Made by a program: the position numbers and the translations under genes | In this document: positions 36,450 to 48,956 of the stretch, piece by piece | Numbering within the stretch: position 1 is the stretch's first letter | Layout of the letters: every line of letters starts with the position of its first letter | NCBI RefSeq assembly: GCF_034140825.1 | Contig: NC_089039.1 | Span: 21,311,501 to 21,375,500, forward strand | Origin: Oryza sativa Japonica Group | Lineage: Eukaryota > Streptophyta > Magnoliopsida > Poales > Poaceae | Length of the DNA stretch: 64,000 bases | Direction: 5' to 3' | The notes under the pieces: generated by a model | Database searches by the model: none | What the model saw: only the letters and a program-made list of their open reading frames with translations | Told to the model about the DNA's origin: nothing

Positions 36450-37994
36450 CACGGTGTCAACCGCGGATGAATCGGAACAGCCTACGTGTGAAGTCAAACC
36501 AGAGAGTTCAATCTGAATCGAGCTGGATGCGGCTAGAGAACTACTGATTCATACTCGACTGCGGGTCCATCGACTTAGTCGAGTCAAACATAAACAGTAG
36601 TAGTAGAAATCCAGTAGTCGATCATTTTCCATCTTGAACTTTGCTTGATGTATCAATTACTCTGCAATCACATGTCCACACCCTAAGCAAACAAGATTGT
36701 GAATAATATCGTAGAAATTAAAGGGATCCTAATGGAGAGGTTTGATAATTTGAAGTAAGGCAGGCGGGTCAGCCCAACACACTTTTGGGCCAAGCTATAG
36801 ATGGTGAAAATCTATACTTCATAGACTCATAGTGGACTTCTATTCTCAGGCCTCGGGCCATGGCCATGGCTTAGGTGGCTCAAGGCCTCGGTCCGTCTCT
36901 GATAGGTCCCAATTTGCGAAGCGTTTTAAAATTTTTTTAGTAGGAACGAAATCATTATGATGTAACCTATTCATCCCTCCAAGTTAGTAATTGTGCATTT
37001 TTATATTTTGGTGTGACAATATAAAAACAATATAAATTGCTCGAAATGATAATAATTAATGACACTCAAAAGATTGCTGAATCGACGGAGCTGCATGGAG
37101 ACTTACATTGATCGTGGAACTCCAACTTTGGGGGTCTGAATTTCACTTTGCCGCTAAACAAACTAAGTATAATAGCCACTAGTTCAAAAAGAAAACTTTG
37201 ACACATCGACCACCTCCAAATTACCGCACAAGCTCTGCTACTATGTGTTACCATCAGCATTTTTAATAAAATTATAATGAGACCATACCTCAAACCAAAT
37301 AGGTCAAGGGCCCAAGGTGTAGGACCAAAAGGCCACTTCACTGCCCCTGTATTCTTTGCTGCGTTCGGCAGCATGATATTGTGAGATAGTTTGTTTCGTT
37401 TTTCACACGCACGCTTTCCGAACTACTAAACGGTGTATTTTTTTTACAAAAGTTTTCTATATAAAAGTTGCCTTAAAAATCATATTAATTCATTTTTGAA
37501 GTTTAAAATAGTTTGTATTGTTAAGATACTAGCCCAACTCAACAGGCTAGCTAAGAGCTCACTCCAATCTTGAGTTCACCCCTAATTCGAGTGCATGCGC
37601 TATTATATTAAGTTGCGTACGTGCCGCGGGAAATTCGGACTCTGATCCAAAAAAAAAAATGCTCTGAGCTTTTAACTTGTGCCTCAAACTTTTATTTCAA
37701 AATCACAAACTTTCATCTTAAAATCACATAACCTTCAATCCAAAAATTTAAACTTTCATCTAAAAATCACAAAACATCTAATTATTCGAGATCTAAAACT
37801 TTATTCTCAAAATCACAAAACTTTCAATTAAAACATAAAACTTTTATCTTAAAAATCACAAAACTTCAACCAAGAAAAATCAAATAATTGTCATCTACAT
37901 ACTCAACCTTAGACGTCTCCACGATTCCTCCCTCTTTTAAGTTGGCCTCAGCTATCACTGCATTCCTGGTTGTGGTACCCAGCCACCAACCAAG
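36450..37994. other. Spacer between gene A and hAT element
   Basis: AT-rich intergenic sequence. A decayed MITE with the AACTACTAAACGGTGTA core lies at about 37360-37530, and a run of AAATCACAAAACTTTCAT-type repeats lies at 37670-37880. No gene recognised. Confidence 0.5.
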
Positions 37995-38002
37995 GCTGTA
38001 TC
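37995..38002. repeat. 8-bp target duplication, left of hAT element
   Basis: GCTGTATC directly before the element start, repeated exactly at 38915-38922. Confidence 0.8.
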
Positions 38003-38914
38003 CAGTGGCGAAGCTAAGTAGTGTTATGGGGGTTCCTGGGCACCCGGTTGCAAAAGAAAATTTAGTGCTTAATACCCCTTCGTAATCATATGTGCATCCC
38101 CCTCAGCCAAGTTTGGTGTACCCCCACGCTAGAAATCAGGCCATTGAAGCACGAACGGCCTACAACCACAACCTCAGTAGGAGCCCAATTCAGTCCTACT
38201 TGCCGCATCACCGTGAGGACGTACGCACACGCACGCCTCTTCTCGTTTTTTTTTCTTTCTGGCGACTCGCTCTTCCTCTTTTTCCCTACCAACGCCAACG
38301 CCTCTTGCCGCCAATGTCACAATTAATCCTGGATGAATAATCGATGCCTTAGCAAGATGAAAGGATGTCACCGAGGATGGGCATAGGCAATTCTTTTTTT
38401 TAGAAGAGAAGGTTTTTTTTACCCAACCTTTATATGTCTTATATCCAACCGGATATATAGAGCCTAAATTAGGAATTTAGCCTATCAAATAAGGAACTTA
38501 CTCTGAAATAACCCAATCTGAAATTCGCTACTACGGAGATTTAAACTCAGGACCTTGGTGTGCTACTCACGTCACTGCAACCACTAGGCTATAGGGCACA
38601 GGCAATTCCTTGCCTCCTCTATCTTTTGTTCTTTTTTACTAATTCTTTACCAGTCAATCAATTCATTGGAAGAGCTCCTTCACCGTGAGATATAAGTTTT
38701 CAATTACGTGATAATAGCTCTCTTTTTTTTTCGGATCGAATGGTTATGGTTAGTGCAGTTTTTATCTATGCTTCTTTGTTAGTGCACTCCACTGTTATCG
38801 TTGATGATAACAACGCGAAAAAACATTATAATTTACTATAATATTGCTTTAAAATATATACATTGTACTATATAGTGGTGCACCCCCCTCCATTCTTCTC
38901 TAGCTCCGCCCTTG
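38003..38914. mobile_element. Non-autonomous hAT transposon
   Basis: A 912-bp element with imperfect inverted ends (CAGTGGCGAAGCTA at the left, CAAGGGCGGAGCTA inward from the right) and an exact 8-bp duplication GCTGTATC. Both features are typical of the hAT superfamily. The interior is AT-rich without a transposase frame, so it depends on a relative elsewhere. Confidence 0.8.
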
Positions 38915-38922
38915 GCTGTATC

Positions 38923-41574
38923 GCTTCTTCCTGCATGCGGAGGTCACGTAGTCTGCGCCTGCATCACCGCGTTCATGCGGAGGTCGCGGCGTCATCCCTG
39001 ATCAGCGTCGCCCTGTGTCCTTGCAACTTCACCAGTCTTTCTCGATCTCTGCCCAGTTGTTTGCCTCCCCTTCTTCGGAAATGGCGCCATAGCTCGTCGG
39101 CTACTTGCCCTTTCTTGTCTGGTGCTGCTTGTCTCGTCATCTATGGAGAAGATGATGTTGTAGTTTGCCGGCTGCCTATCCTTAGCGCTACTCTCACTGC
39201 CATTAACCCGGGGTGCGGGGATCCGGTGAGGGCAAGGACGGGAATTGTTTTGCACCCGATCTATGCTGAGGGGGCAGGGACGGGCACATGGGTGCTCTTT
39301 CCCAACTTAGCCCGGACTTGTCTTGTTGCCACACCTAGATAAGGTTGAGGAGCTAGGGTGTGGTGGTGCCACATGGCTAGATAAACACGGTAGATGGACA
39401 TGGAGGAGCTAAGGGTTACAGGACCACATCAAGAGTGGAGAGGGATGGAAAATAGTCGGGGATGGAGACTGGGACAATGACCGTGGCTAGGCATTCGTGA
39501 TGAAGCTAATGGATGGGTGAGGGCGAGCCCCTTTATGGCTAGATCTGTCAGCTAACAATAGAATCATAAGTGTGGGGGCACATTGAGAAGTCAAATAAAA
39601 ATGAGAGACGAGCCATGGAAACTAGAAGATAACGAGAACCTTCGATCTCTTTGGACCATATCCATAAAATAAAATTCATGCGTCTAACGTTGCGTTGTTC
39701 TTATGGACCGAGTATGTGCCCCACACAGCTACACCAAATACAAATATAATTTTGAGTAAGAGTCATATGAAGATTTAAAATTTTAATAGTGTGGGAAGTT
39801 CTGAAATTTCTTAGTTTTAGACATTCACCTATTCATTTTTTGGTGATAATTCAGCGGTGTGCCTTCGGCCCAAGACTCCAAGAGGACGGAAGGCGGAACT
39901 ACCCCAGAGAATCCGGAGACAGTTTTAGCCCAATCAGACCTCAGAAGGTGGGCCTCAATAGTCAGTAACGAGTTTTCACAAACGACCAGCTGACGCTCGC
40001 GGTCGCGCTGCGCTGGTGCGGTGGTGCCTGGTGCACCTCCTCTTTGGCGCACGGCACAATCTCGATTCTCGAGCCCTCCCCCCGCGCGCGCGTATAGCTC
40101 GCGGCGCACGGGCGGTCGGGTCTTCACGCGGCCACGGGCGAAATGAGCCGCGCAAAATCGTGGCACTCCGCGCGCTTCTCTGAACTGCCGCCGGCGCGGC
40201 CACTACTACGCGCGCGGGGGTCAGCCTATTCCAAAATCCAAAGTCGTCGCTAAAAGAGTAGTTTTTTTTCTCCAAACCATGCGTGGTGCAACAGCGATAT
40301 GGACTCGATCTACTGCCCCGATGGACCTTAGCTTAACACGGCTAGTTCTGGTCAATGCCGAGGTACAACGCAACGGAGAGGCTCGCAGCCTGCATGATCT
40401 GGCTACCAATGGGTTTTTTTCTCCCAAAATTAGTTGGTGGTGGCCATTATAGTGGCCGTTGACACAACAGAGTATATCAGAAGCGCGCCGTAACAAGTAG
40501 AATACGGGGGCATTGTCAAATGTGTACACGGTCTTAAAATTATAAAGGACAACTAGATAGAAGAAGCAGAAGCTATGTGCGCCAGCTGCAGCGCAACTGT
40601 GTCTAAAGAAACTCCTTTCCCTGTATATATAAAACAAGAGCAAACAGAATGTATTAAGCTTGAAACAGAAAACTGGGTCAACTCGATCATATGCACAATC
40701 CTGATATTAATTAACAATGCTTGTGATCATGGGGAGCCATGTGAGTGCCGTGGGTGACTTTGGACTTGGTCCATGTAGTATATATTTTTAAGTTTGACAA
40801 TGAGGATAAGTTATAAATATTACTAAGTTGTACATACCAGGCGCTACATAGTTTAACCTAATTATCTAAAAAAACATAGTTTAACCTAAAGTCTATGATA
40901 ACGTAAGTGAATTGTTCGTTTTCCTCGTCAGTTTAAACTTTGGCAAATTTCACCCCTAAAACATCGTGGCTATGTAATTTTAGCTATTCAACACAAGAAA
41001 AATCAAGCTTTAGAAAAGACACTCACATTACGCCGCCTAGAACCAGTTTTTTCTTGGGGTGTGAGGGAGGGTTAATTTCTCCGGTTTGATGAGTTCGGGT
41101 GTAAAATATCTAGTATTAGAGTTAAGTTAGTAATTTGGATTGTTGCAAAACTTTAAGTGTGTAATTTAGACTATTCTTAATAGATAATAGTTAATAAGAT
41201 AGCGTATGTTTTTCTTGTAGTGGACTTTATAATTAAACTAAATTATATAGTTAACGCATTGTTCAGAAGTTTTGCAATTTTCATTTCATATCAGATCATA
41301 TATTCTATATTTTACCACCTGGTGATGTTGCTTTTTACTCCATTGTTTCGCTTTGACTTTTTTCAATCAAACTTTTTAGGTTTGACCAAGTTTATAAAAA
41401 AATTAGCAACATTTACAATACCAAATAAGTTTCGTTAAATGTGATATTGAATATATTTTGATAATATGTTTGTTTTGTATTAAAAGTATTGCTATATTGC
41501 TCTATAACTTAGCCAAATTTAAAAATCAAAATCAACTTATAATTTGTGCCCCATAAGATGATGTTTTGTGCTAT
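38923..41574. other. Intergenic DNA, no gene recognised
   Basis: A moderately GC-rich stretch (38920-39350) with an open but unrecognised frame, another GC-rich patch near 39970-40220, and otherwise AT-rich sequence. No family, promoter or repeat ends were recognised. Confidence 0.4.
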
Positions 41575-42026
41575 GGAATTAGTGGAGGACCAAGAGAAAC
41601 CTTGCTTAATTTGTTTTTCAGTTGTCCTTTCAGTAAGAGGTGTGCTGAGAGCGTTTGGGTATCAGGTGGAATACTAATTAGAAATTTGCCAAATGGTGGT
41701 GTTGGCTAGAAACCATTTAAGGATAAAAAGTTTCTTGGAGATTATGCGCTTTGCTTGTTGGCACATTTGGAAGCAGTGAAATGGCCATGATTTTGACAAC
41801 ATTCAACCATATTTTTAATAGGTGGTTTGTTGCTTTTAAGAATGAAATTCTTCTACATGTTTGAAAAATGAGGGATACTCTTAGCACTTCCATTCTTAGC
41901 TAGTTACAAGGTTTGTAATTTTTGAGGACTTTGTTTTTCTTTTTTTGTTCTTTCTCTGTGCATATCTTTCTGCTCTTAATATATAACTACTGAATAAAGC
42001 CCTGGTAGTATTTTCAATTAAAAAAA
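41575..42026 (+). mobile_element. LINE 3' fragment (L1-type, zinc-knuckle end of ORF2)
   Basis: Translated fragments match the C-terminal end of plant L1-type LINE ORF2 proteins: the TLLNLFFSCPFSKRC zinc-binding-like part and FNRWFVAFKNEILLHV with frame interruptions between. It ends in an A-run (AATTAAAAAAAAGG) at about 42020. It is 5'-truncated by several kilobases and carries several stops and shifts, so it is a dead copy. It lies about 150 bp before the conserved upstream region of DUF1218 gene B. Confidence 0.65.
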
Positions 42027-42194
42027 AGGAACATAATAGTGAACTAATTGCATGCATGGTTTGATACTTTGATGCAGTCAGTGAACATAATTTTGAAAGC
42101 GAGGCTCTGACCTAAAGAAGCCATCGAACCAAATTTTGTAGAATAGAAAAAAAATTGGTAGAAATTAAAAGGGGGAACAAAATATGTGTGGTGG

Positions 42195-42495
42195 AATTAA
42201 ACAAACTGTGAACCCCCGAGACCTTGCATATGTACAGGGAATAGTTAATGAACCAGTCATGGACACATTAATTACTTACGCCAACATGGACACAACCACA
42301 ACAACGTTTATGCATCGTGCAGCATGGTTGTGCCATTATATTACGAGCTCCTCCCGTATATTCCCGTTGGTAGTGTGGCATAAATATGTGCCACTCGAAC
42401 TGCGTCGGAGTCTGTGATCTAGCTCGCGAGACCTGTACATAAATACACGCACGACGCCAACATTGTCTCAGCCGGGAAGAGACCAAGAGTCCGAT
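42195..42495 (+). promoter_or_regulatory. Promoter and leader of gene B, conserved with gene E
   Basis: About 250 bp share recognisable blocks, in the same order, with the region upstream of gene E (60850-61080): AACTGTGAACCCC/AAATTGTGAATCC, GACATTAAT, TTTATGCATC and GAGCTCCTCC. A weak TATA-like CATAAATA lies at 42438-42446. The leader block GAGTCCGATATGG just before the start is shared with gene C. Confidence 0.5.
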
Positions 42496-42701
42496 ATGGG
42501 GAAGAAAGCGAAGGCGGCCGCCGGCTCCGGCGCCGGCACCAGCGCCGGGCGTGAAGAACCGATCGTTGTCGCGATTAAAATGGACAAGACGACGATCATC
42601 GTGTCGTCGGTGGTTGGTTCCCTGGGCGTGCTCAGCGCCATCCTGGGGTTCGCTGCCGAGGCGGCAAAGTTCACTGTAAGCATGCATGCACGCACTCATC
42701 T

Positions 42702-42747
<46 letters not shown>

Positions 42748-43924
42748 TCTTGTTGTTCTTTTGTTGAACTGTGATGATGATCTTGTTTCTGAGTAGATCT
42801 TAATCATCAACGAACATAATGACATTTTGTTATGTGTCTTTGCAGGATTGTGCATCGTCGCTCGGGTTGGCGATCGCAGCGACCATCTTCCTGATGATGG
42901 CGCAGGTCACCGTTGCGGCCGTCGGCGGCTGCTGCGGGTGCTGCAAGTCCCGTGCCGTCCCGTCCGAGACCAAGCGGATCGTCGGCGTCGTGTGCGCCTC
43001 GATCTCATGGTGAGTTCATCACCATTCTCATCGATACGATATCATGAGCTCACGGCATTCATGCGCACGTACAACAAACGATAGATCATCGCAGACTAGC
43101 AGATTTTCTACACCTAGATATCATGGCACCCATTATTTACATAAGACACAAATAGTTATAGAAAAAAATTAAAAAAATTAGTAACATATCAATTGTGATG
43201 ATATAAGTATATAGACAAACATGCAAGATTAAATTTGATCTACAACTAGAGAAATAAAAATAATAAAATCAGACAGTGAATAGTACCCGTATAGTGCAGA
43301 TAAAATTTGTTATTTTTGTTTCTTCATATGTCAATCGAATTTAGACTTGCATGTTTGTATATTGTCTTATATTATCAAAGTTCATCTTATCGAATTTTAT
43401 AAATTTTTTATATAACTGTTTAAATTACATGCATGGCACCTAGGTGTAGAAAATACTTTCTCGTTATTTACACCCTCTCGCTACGTCTTCCGTGCAGGGT
43501 GGCGGCGGTGATCGCGTTTGCGTTGTTCGTGGACGGATCAATCGGCGCGGCGGTGGCGTGCGTCGGCCTGGTCGGCGAGTTCGCGGGCGCGGGCGTGCTG
43601 GTCCTCGTCGCCACGGGCCTCGGGATCACCTCGTTTATCATGCTCCGTATGCATCCGCAGGCCGGCGAGGCGGCGGCAGACCGGGCGGCCCCGCGGGATT
43701 ACGACGACGACGAACCCACGCCGATCGGGACGCCGATAGACATCCACGGATTCCGGCCGCCGATGCCTCCTAACCCTCAGGTGCCTGAGCCGTTGCCGAA
43801 CTATCCACCGCCACCGTACTCCCCTGCTCCTGCTCCTGCTCCGGCTCCGGCTGAGGGAAACGGCAACCAATTAGCACCCGACCAGCAGCTCGCGCCTCAT
43901 CCACAAGGTCATGCGCAGGTGTAG
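42496..43924 (+). CDS. DUF1218 four-pass membrane protein, gene B
   Basis: Three exons (42496-42675, 42846-43009, 43498-43924) join to 256 codons. A polar 28-residue extension (MGKKAKAAAG...) precedes the family-wide start AIKMDKTTIIVSSVVG; translation could also begin at that inner ATG (42580), giving 228 residues. Four hydrophobic segments follow. The inner loop is GGCCGCCKSRAVPSETKRIV. The outer loop after segment one is very short (DCASSLG), unlike genes A and C. The long tail is rich in proline and alanine (YPPPPYSPAPAPAPAP) and ends HAQV. Intron 1 contains a (TC)19 tract. The short loop groups it with gene E, whose first two exons are closely similar. The molecular function of the family is unknown. 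Confidence 0.9.
42707..42744. repeat. (TC)19 microsatellite in intron 1 of gene B
   Basis: A perfect run of TC dinucleotides, 38 bases, inside the 170-bp first intron of gene B. It lies about 100 bp before the splice acceptor. Likely length-variable between lines. Confidence 0.95.
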
Positions 43925-44261
43925 GCGTGTAGCTGTAACATCGTGCACGCATTTATCATCATCTGGTGTTGAACTGAATCGATTAAGGCCTAACGCGACA
44001 AATGCAATGCCCTTGATCATACGTGCTGCCCTGTTTTGCTTATTTTTTTATTGGTTTGATTTCAATGATTTGTGTACGTGACATTTATCTATGCACCGAA
44101 CGTTACTGTTCACCATTTTTTTTCCGAGGACTGTTCACCCTTTCAAGCAAGGAGATTAGTTTGAGTTTTATTGGAGTTCCACGATTTTTTCAGATTCATG
44201 CCAGGACGTACAACTTATTGATGTGAAGTATATGTAAATGCAATAAACTTGTTCACTATTA

Positions 44262-44518
44262 TTCCCTCTGTTTCATGTTGTACTCTAGATAGTGTGATTT
44301 TTTTTTCTAGTCAAATCTATTTACGTTTTACCAAATGTTTAGACAAATTAGTAATATTTATAACAGTAAATTTGTTTAATTAAATATAAACAAATATATT
44401 TGACAATATATTTGTTTTATATTGAAAATATATTTGTTTTAAAAAACTTAGTCAAACGTAAAAAAGTTTGACTAGAAAAAATAAAAGCGATTTATAACAT
44501 AAAACAAAACAGAGGGAG
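44262..44518. mobile_element. Stowaway-like MITE
   Basis: A 257-bp TA-flanked element with ends TTCCCTCTGTTTCATGTTG and CTCCCTCTGTTTTGTTTTA (inward from the right). The sequence is AT-rich and non-coding. It lies in the 1.7-kb spacer between genes B and C. The rest of that spacer (44520-45500) holds no recognised gene. Confidence 0.75.
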
Positions 44519-45580
44519 TAATTTATAAAAGAAAATAGCAACATTATGGTGAAAAAAAAATATCTGCATGGGCTTTCATCCCCATACTGAGGCCATGATG
44601 ACGAGAACATCACTTCATCAGATACGAATGTAACTCTATAAGTTCCAGTTCGGCCTCCGAAGGCAGTGCTGATTTTCATGTCAACTCCGATTTGGATGAT
44701 CTTGGGTTTGTTGGAAAGCTTATCTCGTCACCTTTCAAACGCATCATGTCTCATATCAAAATTCATTCCGAGTTAATAGAAAACGTCAAAACAAGACAGT
44801 ATTGTATCTGAAACCGACCTTGAGCCTTAGGCTTTGTAATGGAGTAAACTCATCTAAGAAGTGACTCTCTCCACCTCTACGAACTAGCACCTATCTCTAA
44901 CTTTATTTTTCTCTATAAATAGATTTGTACAACCTAAAAAAACAATTGGGTTTTGTTTAGTTGAATTTTTTCCAGGTGTCATTCACCTTCCCTCTAGGCC
45001 TCGCTCAATTATTCGGCGACTATAGATTCAGAGCCCCCAATAGTTGATATGTTGATTGGCGTGATCGATTATATCTATCACTTCAATCGCAACTATTTTT
45101 TTATGCCATTGCATCCTACTTTATTCTTGCAATGTTCTCTCGTTTGCATTGCAGAGATCATCAACCGCACGTCATGGTTATTGGTATGCCATCGTTTGTG
45201 GTTTAGCGATTGCATGGGTGTCCTATACTTATTTTGGTTAGTAGCCACGTCGAAAACGTCATACTCGATCAAAGTAAAAGTTATCTCCTTAGAAGATCAG
45301 GTCAAGAGAGAGAGAGCACGCCATCACATGACCTAGGGTGTCCGGGGTCAGGGTTCTCTTTGTGCCCGTGCGCTACATTTCTAGTTAATAAAAAGTCAGA
45401 ATGCAGGGTAGATATATAAAACGTAGAATAAAAAACGATCCATTGAGTTATGTAGAAATCACGCTGACCATGCCCATATCACACATCGCTGTTTTTACGA
45501 GTTGCTCCTGTTGGCCGTAGCATAAACCGTGTGCCCATTGAACTGTGTCAGCGTGTAACCGAGCTCTCGTGAGACCTCTC

Positions 45581-45590
45581 TATATATAAA
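45581..45590 (+). promoter_or_regulatory. TATA box of DUF1218 gene C
   Basis: TATATATAAA in the context CCTCTCTATATATAAACACG, 50 bp before the first start codon. The matching block in gene D is CCCTCTATATAAACAGACG. Confidence 0.7.
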
Positions 45591-45639
45591 CACGAGACGC
45601 CAATCTTGTATCAGCCGCGAAGAGAAATAAGAGTCCGAT

Positions 45640-46742
45640 ATGGTTAAGATCGAAGCGCCCGCCGCCGCCGGCCTGGAAGAACCGGCCGCCGTCCTCGCGA
45701 TTAAAATGGACAAGACGACGATCATCGTGTCCGCGGTGGTTGGGTCCCTTGGGTTGCTCAGCGCCATCCTGGGATTCGCCGCCGAGGGTGCGAAGCGCAC
45801 CAAGGCAAGTTCTTGCTAACACTAGCTACATATTATCTAGACTCTAGTGGTATATATATGTTTACTGCTTTTTTTTTTTGAACTTGATGACTACTGCCTT
45901 AGTGATTATATATGTGTTTAATTTCCAGCGTTGCGAACTCGACCTGTACGACTTGTACTACTCGTCGAACTCATCGTCAGCAGCGGTCGGGCTGGGTGTC
46001 TGCGGGGCCATCTTGCTGGTGATAACACAGGTCACCGTGGCTGCCATCGGCGGCTGCTGCGGGTGCTGCAAGTCCCGCGCCATCCCGTCCGAGACCAAGC
46101 GGATCGTCGGCGTCGTCTGCGCCGTCTTCTCCTGGTGAGTCGTCGCGCCCCGCGCGCGTACGTGCATGCTCTGATCGACAGATTGCGCGCGGTGTTGTGA
46201 TGCCACGACTCACGAACGTACGCTGGTTGCGTACGTACGTACGTGCGTGCAGGATAACGGCGGTGATCGCGTTCGTGTTGTTCCTGGACGGCGCGATCGT
46301 GGAGTCCAACTGCGTCCTCGTCAGGGGCGGCTTCTTTGCTTCCGCGGGCGTGCTGACCCTCATCACCACGGCCCTCGGGATGACATCCTACTTCATGCTC
46401 CGCGCACAGCCGGACGAGCCCGCGGCGCCGGCGGCGCGGCGACCGCCAGGTCCGGCGGGCGGCGATGAACCCACGCCGATCGTCGGGGTCCCGACGGCGG
46501 TCCCGGCCGGGTTCCCGCCACCAGTGTCGTCGCCTAATCCTCTGCTGGTGCCTGTACCTGCTGCTCAAGCGCCGCCGAACCAGCAGTTTGCTCATCCGGC
46601 TACCAGCCAGGCGCTGCCGCACGCGCGGTTCGCTGATGCAGCTGTTCCTGATCCTGCTCCTGCTGCTGCTCAAGGCTATGGATCGCAGGCGTCTAACCAG
46701 CAGCACTTCCCGGCTAATCCTCGAGGGCGTTCAGAGGTGTAA
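45640..46742 (+). CDS. DUF1218 four-pass membrane protein, gene C
   Basis: Three exons (45640-45804, 45929-46134, 46253-46742) join to 286 codons. An N-terminal extension (MVKIEAPAAAGLEEP) precedes AIKMDKTTIIVSAVVG; the inner ATG is at 45706. The first intron starts with GC, not GT (AAG/GCAAGT), a strong match to the known GC-AG consensus; its acceptor is TTTCCAG. The outer loop is long and Cys-containing (RCELDLYDLYYSSNSSSA), the inner loop is GGCCGCCKSRAIPSETKR, and the fourth segment ends in SYFMLRAQ. The tail is long and Pro/Gln-rich (NPLLVPVPAAQAPPNQQFAH, then QGYGSQASNQQHFP) and is shared with gene E. The tail would face the cytosol if the topology follows the family prediction. Confidence 0.9.
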
Positions 46743-46839
46743 CACTGACTTCACACTGCGATCATCCCGTGTGTTGGCTTAGAATCAAGGGACTAGCCGG
46801 CTAGTGTACTGTTCGTGAAGTTTGTATTTGTGCTTTTCT

Positions 46840-46844
<5 letters not shown>

Positions 46845-46876
<32 letters not shown>
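46845..46876. repeat. (TG)16 microsatellite downstream of gene C
   Basis: A perfect TG run of 32 bases about 100 bp after the stop codon of gene C, probably in or near its 3' UTR. Confidence 0.9.
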
Positions 46877-46877
<1 letters not shown>

Positions 46878-47899
46878 TGCATGCACGTGCTTGCTTTCTG
46901 ATGTTTGGAAAGTGGCCCTTGATTTTAATTTAAATAATCAATAATTATGCATTCAAGAACTACGGACGGTTGTGATTTTCTGAAGGACTACCTAAAATGG
47001 TTCAGCAAGTTTTTTATGGGAATACTTTCACATTTAGCTATAGTGTATATAGTGTAATTGAATTGTAATTATTTTTTTTTAATGAACCAGCTAGCACAAG
47101 ACAATACTAATTTCATTGTATAGAGTAGGAGTAAAAGTCACAAAGGAGTCTGGAAAAGAAAAATGACTTAAAAGTGTTTTGAAGGAATTAGGGTAACATT
47201 TTTGAGGGTCTTTTCCCTTCCACTCGCGTCTAAGTTTTCCCTTCCTCCTTTATCTTAGCAACAAGAAGCCGTTGGGAGCTCTCTGTGGTGGAGAACTTGT
47301 TAGTTTGTTTCTTTTCAAATCTCCCAGGACGTTAGTAGCATAAAAGATCACGTCCCAAGTTTGGGTAGCCCTTTTCGTGTGGCAATTGCCCCCCGCCATT
47401 TTCGATCGTGTTCATCGCCTCCCATGACCTTGGTATTAGTTGTTTCGCATGCAATTTAAGTTGTAGGCATGCCCTAGATTTTTTATATCTATAATCCGCT
47501 AGTAGATGGAAAGAAGTTTCAAACGCGTGACAACAAAGTAGGTAGTATGTGTTGTAAGGTCATTCCCTTGTTGCTAAATGTAATTACATTGTAACTCTAT
47601 AGTAATTGTGTTATAACTAATATGTAACTAAGTATAAAATCAACTAGAGAAACCACATCTGGTTGGTTGGCTAGCCCCCACGCGCCCCTCGCATGAAGTG
47701 GCAGGTTGCGCATGGCGCAAAAAATTCTTCCCCACCCCTTGCATGAATCTCCATGCAATTTGATGGACTACAAATTGAAAATTTTGGGAGGAAAAAACTG
47801 TCAAAGGTTATCTAGCAAATCTGTTTTTGTTTTTAAGTTGCACAGAAGAAACACACCACTATGCATGTTGTACTCTAGTGCCTCCTTTAGTAACACTTA
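46877..47899. other. Intergenic DNA after gene C
   Basis: AT-rich. It contains the relative (47560-47830) of the dispersed segment seen at 31120-31440. No gene recognised. Confidence 0.4.
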
Positions 47900-47977
47900 C
47901 TCTCTCCGTACCAAAAAAAAATCAATATAAGAGTGGTCACATCCCTTCTTAGGTTGATTTTTTTTAGACGGAGGGAG
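47900..47977. mobile_element. Stowaway-like MITE
   Basis: A 78-bp TA-flanked near-palindrome with ends CTCTCTCCGTACCAAAAAAA and CTCCCTCCGTCTAAAAAAAA. Confidence 0.75.
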
Positions 47978-48956
47978 TATATATTTATATACATCCAAAC
48001 TCTCATGCCACACCCCTTATCTTGATGACTTTTTTTTTCCATATCCCCTATTAGAGCAAGGTGAATAATATATACAATAGTTAGCTATAAAAATTGTACC
48101 ATCATCTATAGTCGTCAGTGATAGTAGTTAAATTATACATTAGGCAGGTTATAATATATAATTCTCTCGTCTCTAGACAAATATGGTAAAATGTCGTTGG
48201 CCAGAAAGTAATTGGCCTCAATTTTTGGTCTTGGGAGGAGTGTTGCAGTCTGGCTACAGTAGTAGCCTACAATTCTCTATCATCCACCCATTAGAAATTT
48301 AACGTTGCAATTCTTATAGCATGTTGATGTAGGTTTGTTATATTTGCCCAAATTAGTCTATTAGACAAATAGACAGATCCAAGTCTACACCACAGGGTCA
48401 AGCACAAAATACCGAACTGTAATTGCAATTATTAATGTATTAATTGGGCCACTTGATGACACTTTGTTTTGTCTATGCCTTCCTACACACAGCATCAACT
48501 AATATAAGCGAGATAGTTATGACTTAGGAACTGATCAAAGTATCCAGAAAAATCTGTAAAGAGTATACTATAGTGATATCACAGTTCCATTGCCACGTGT
48601 AAGGCACATAGTTCTAATTAAAGAATCATGCTTAATTAATAACATTATGGTTGTCCAAGCTAACCGATCTACGTCCTACAGCTTGCAACCATCTACATGC
48701 TCATCATATACATAATCGCATTATAGAAAGAGATGGCTTAATTTGTCCAATGATTTGACTAGCTATGAGTATTTAACACATATTATAGTTGGCTATATGT
48801 CTCCAATAAAAGGCTAGAGAGTGCGTCCATATATAATATTTACGAATTTCATGCTAAAAGAGCACAAGTTGTGTCAATGTCTTCTGTTGGAGTGATACTA
48901 TCGAATGTTTAATTAACGATTGTGACTGTGGGTAGCATAGCGTGGTGTGACTTATT

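Noticed and set aside
38863-39342. 159-codon open frame, plus strand
   Set aside because: Begins inside the hAT element end and crosses its target duplication; no recognised family.
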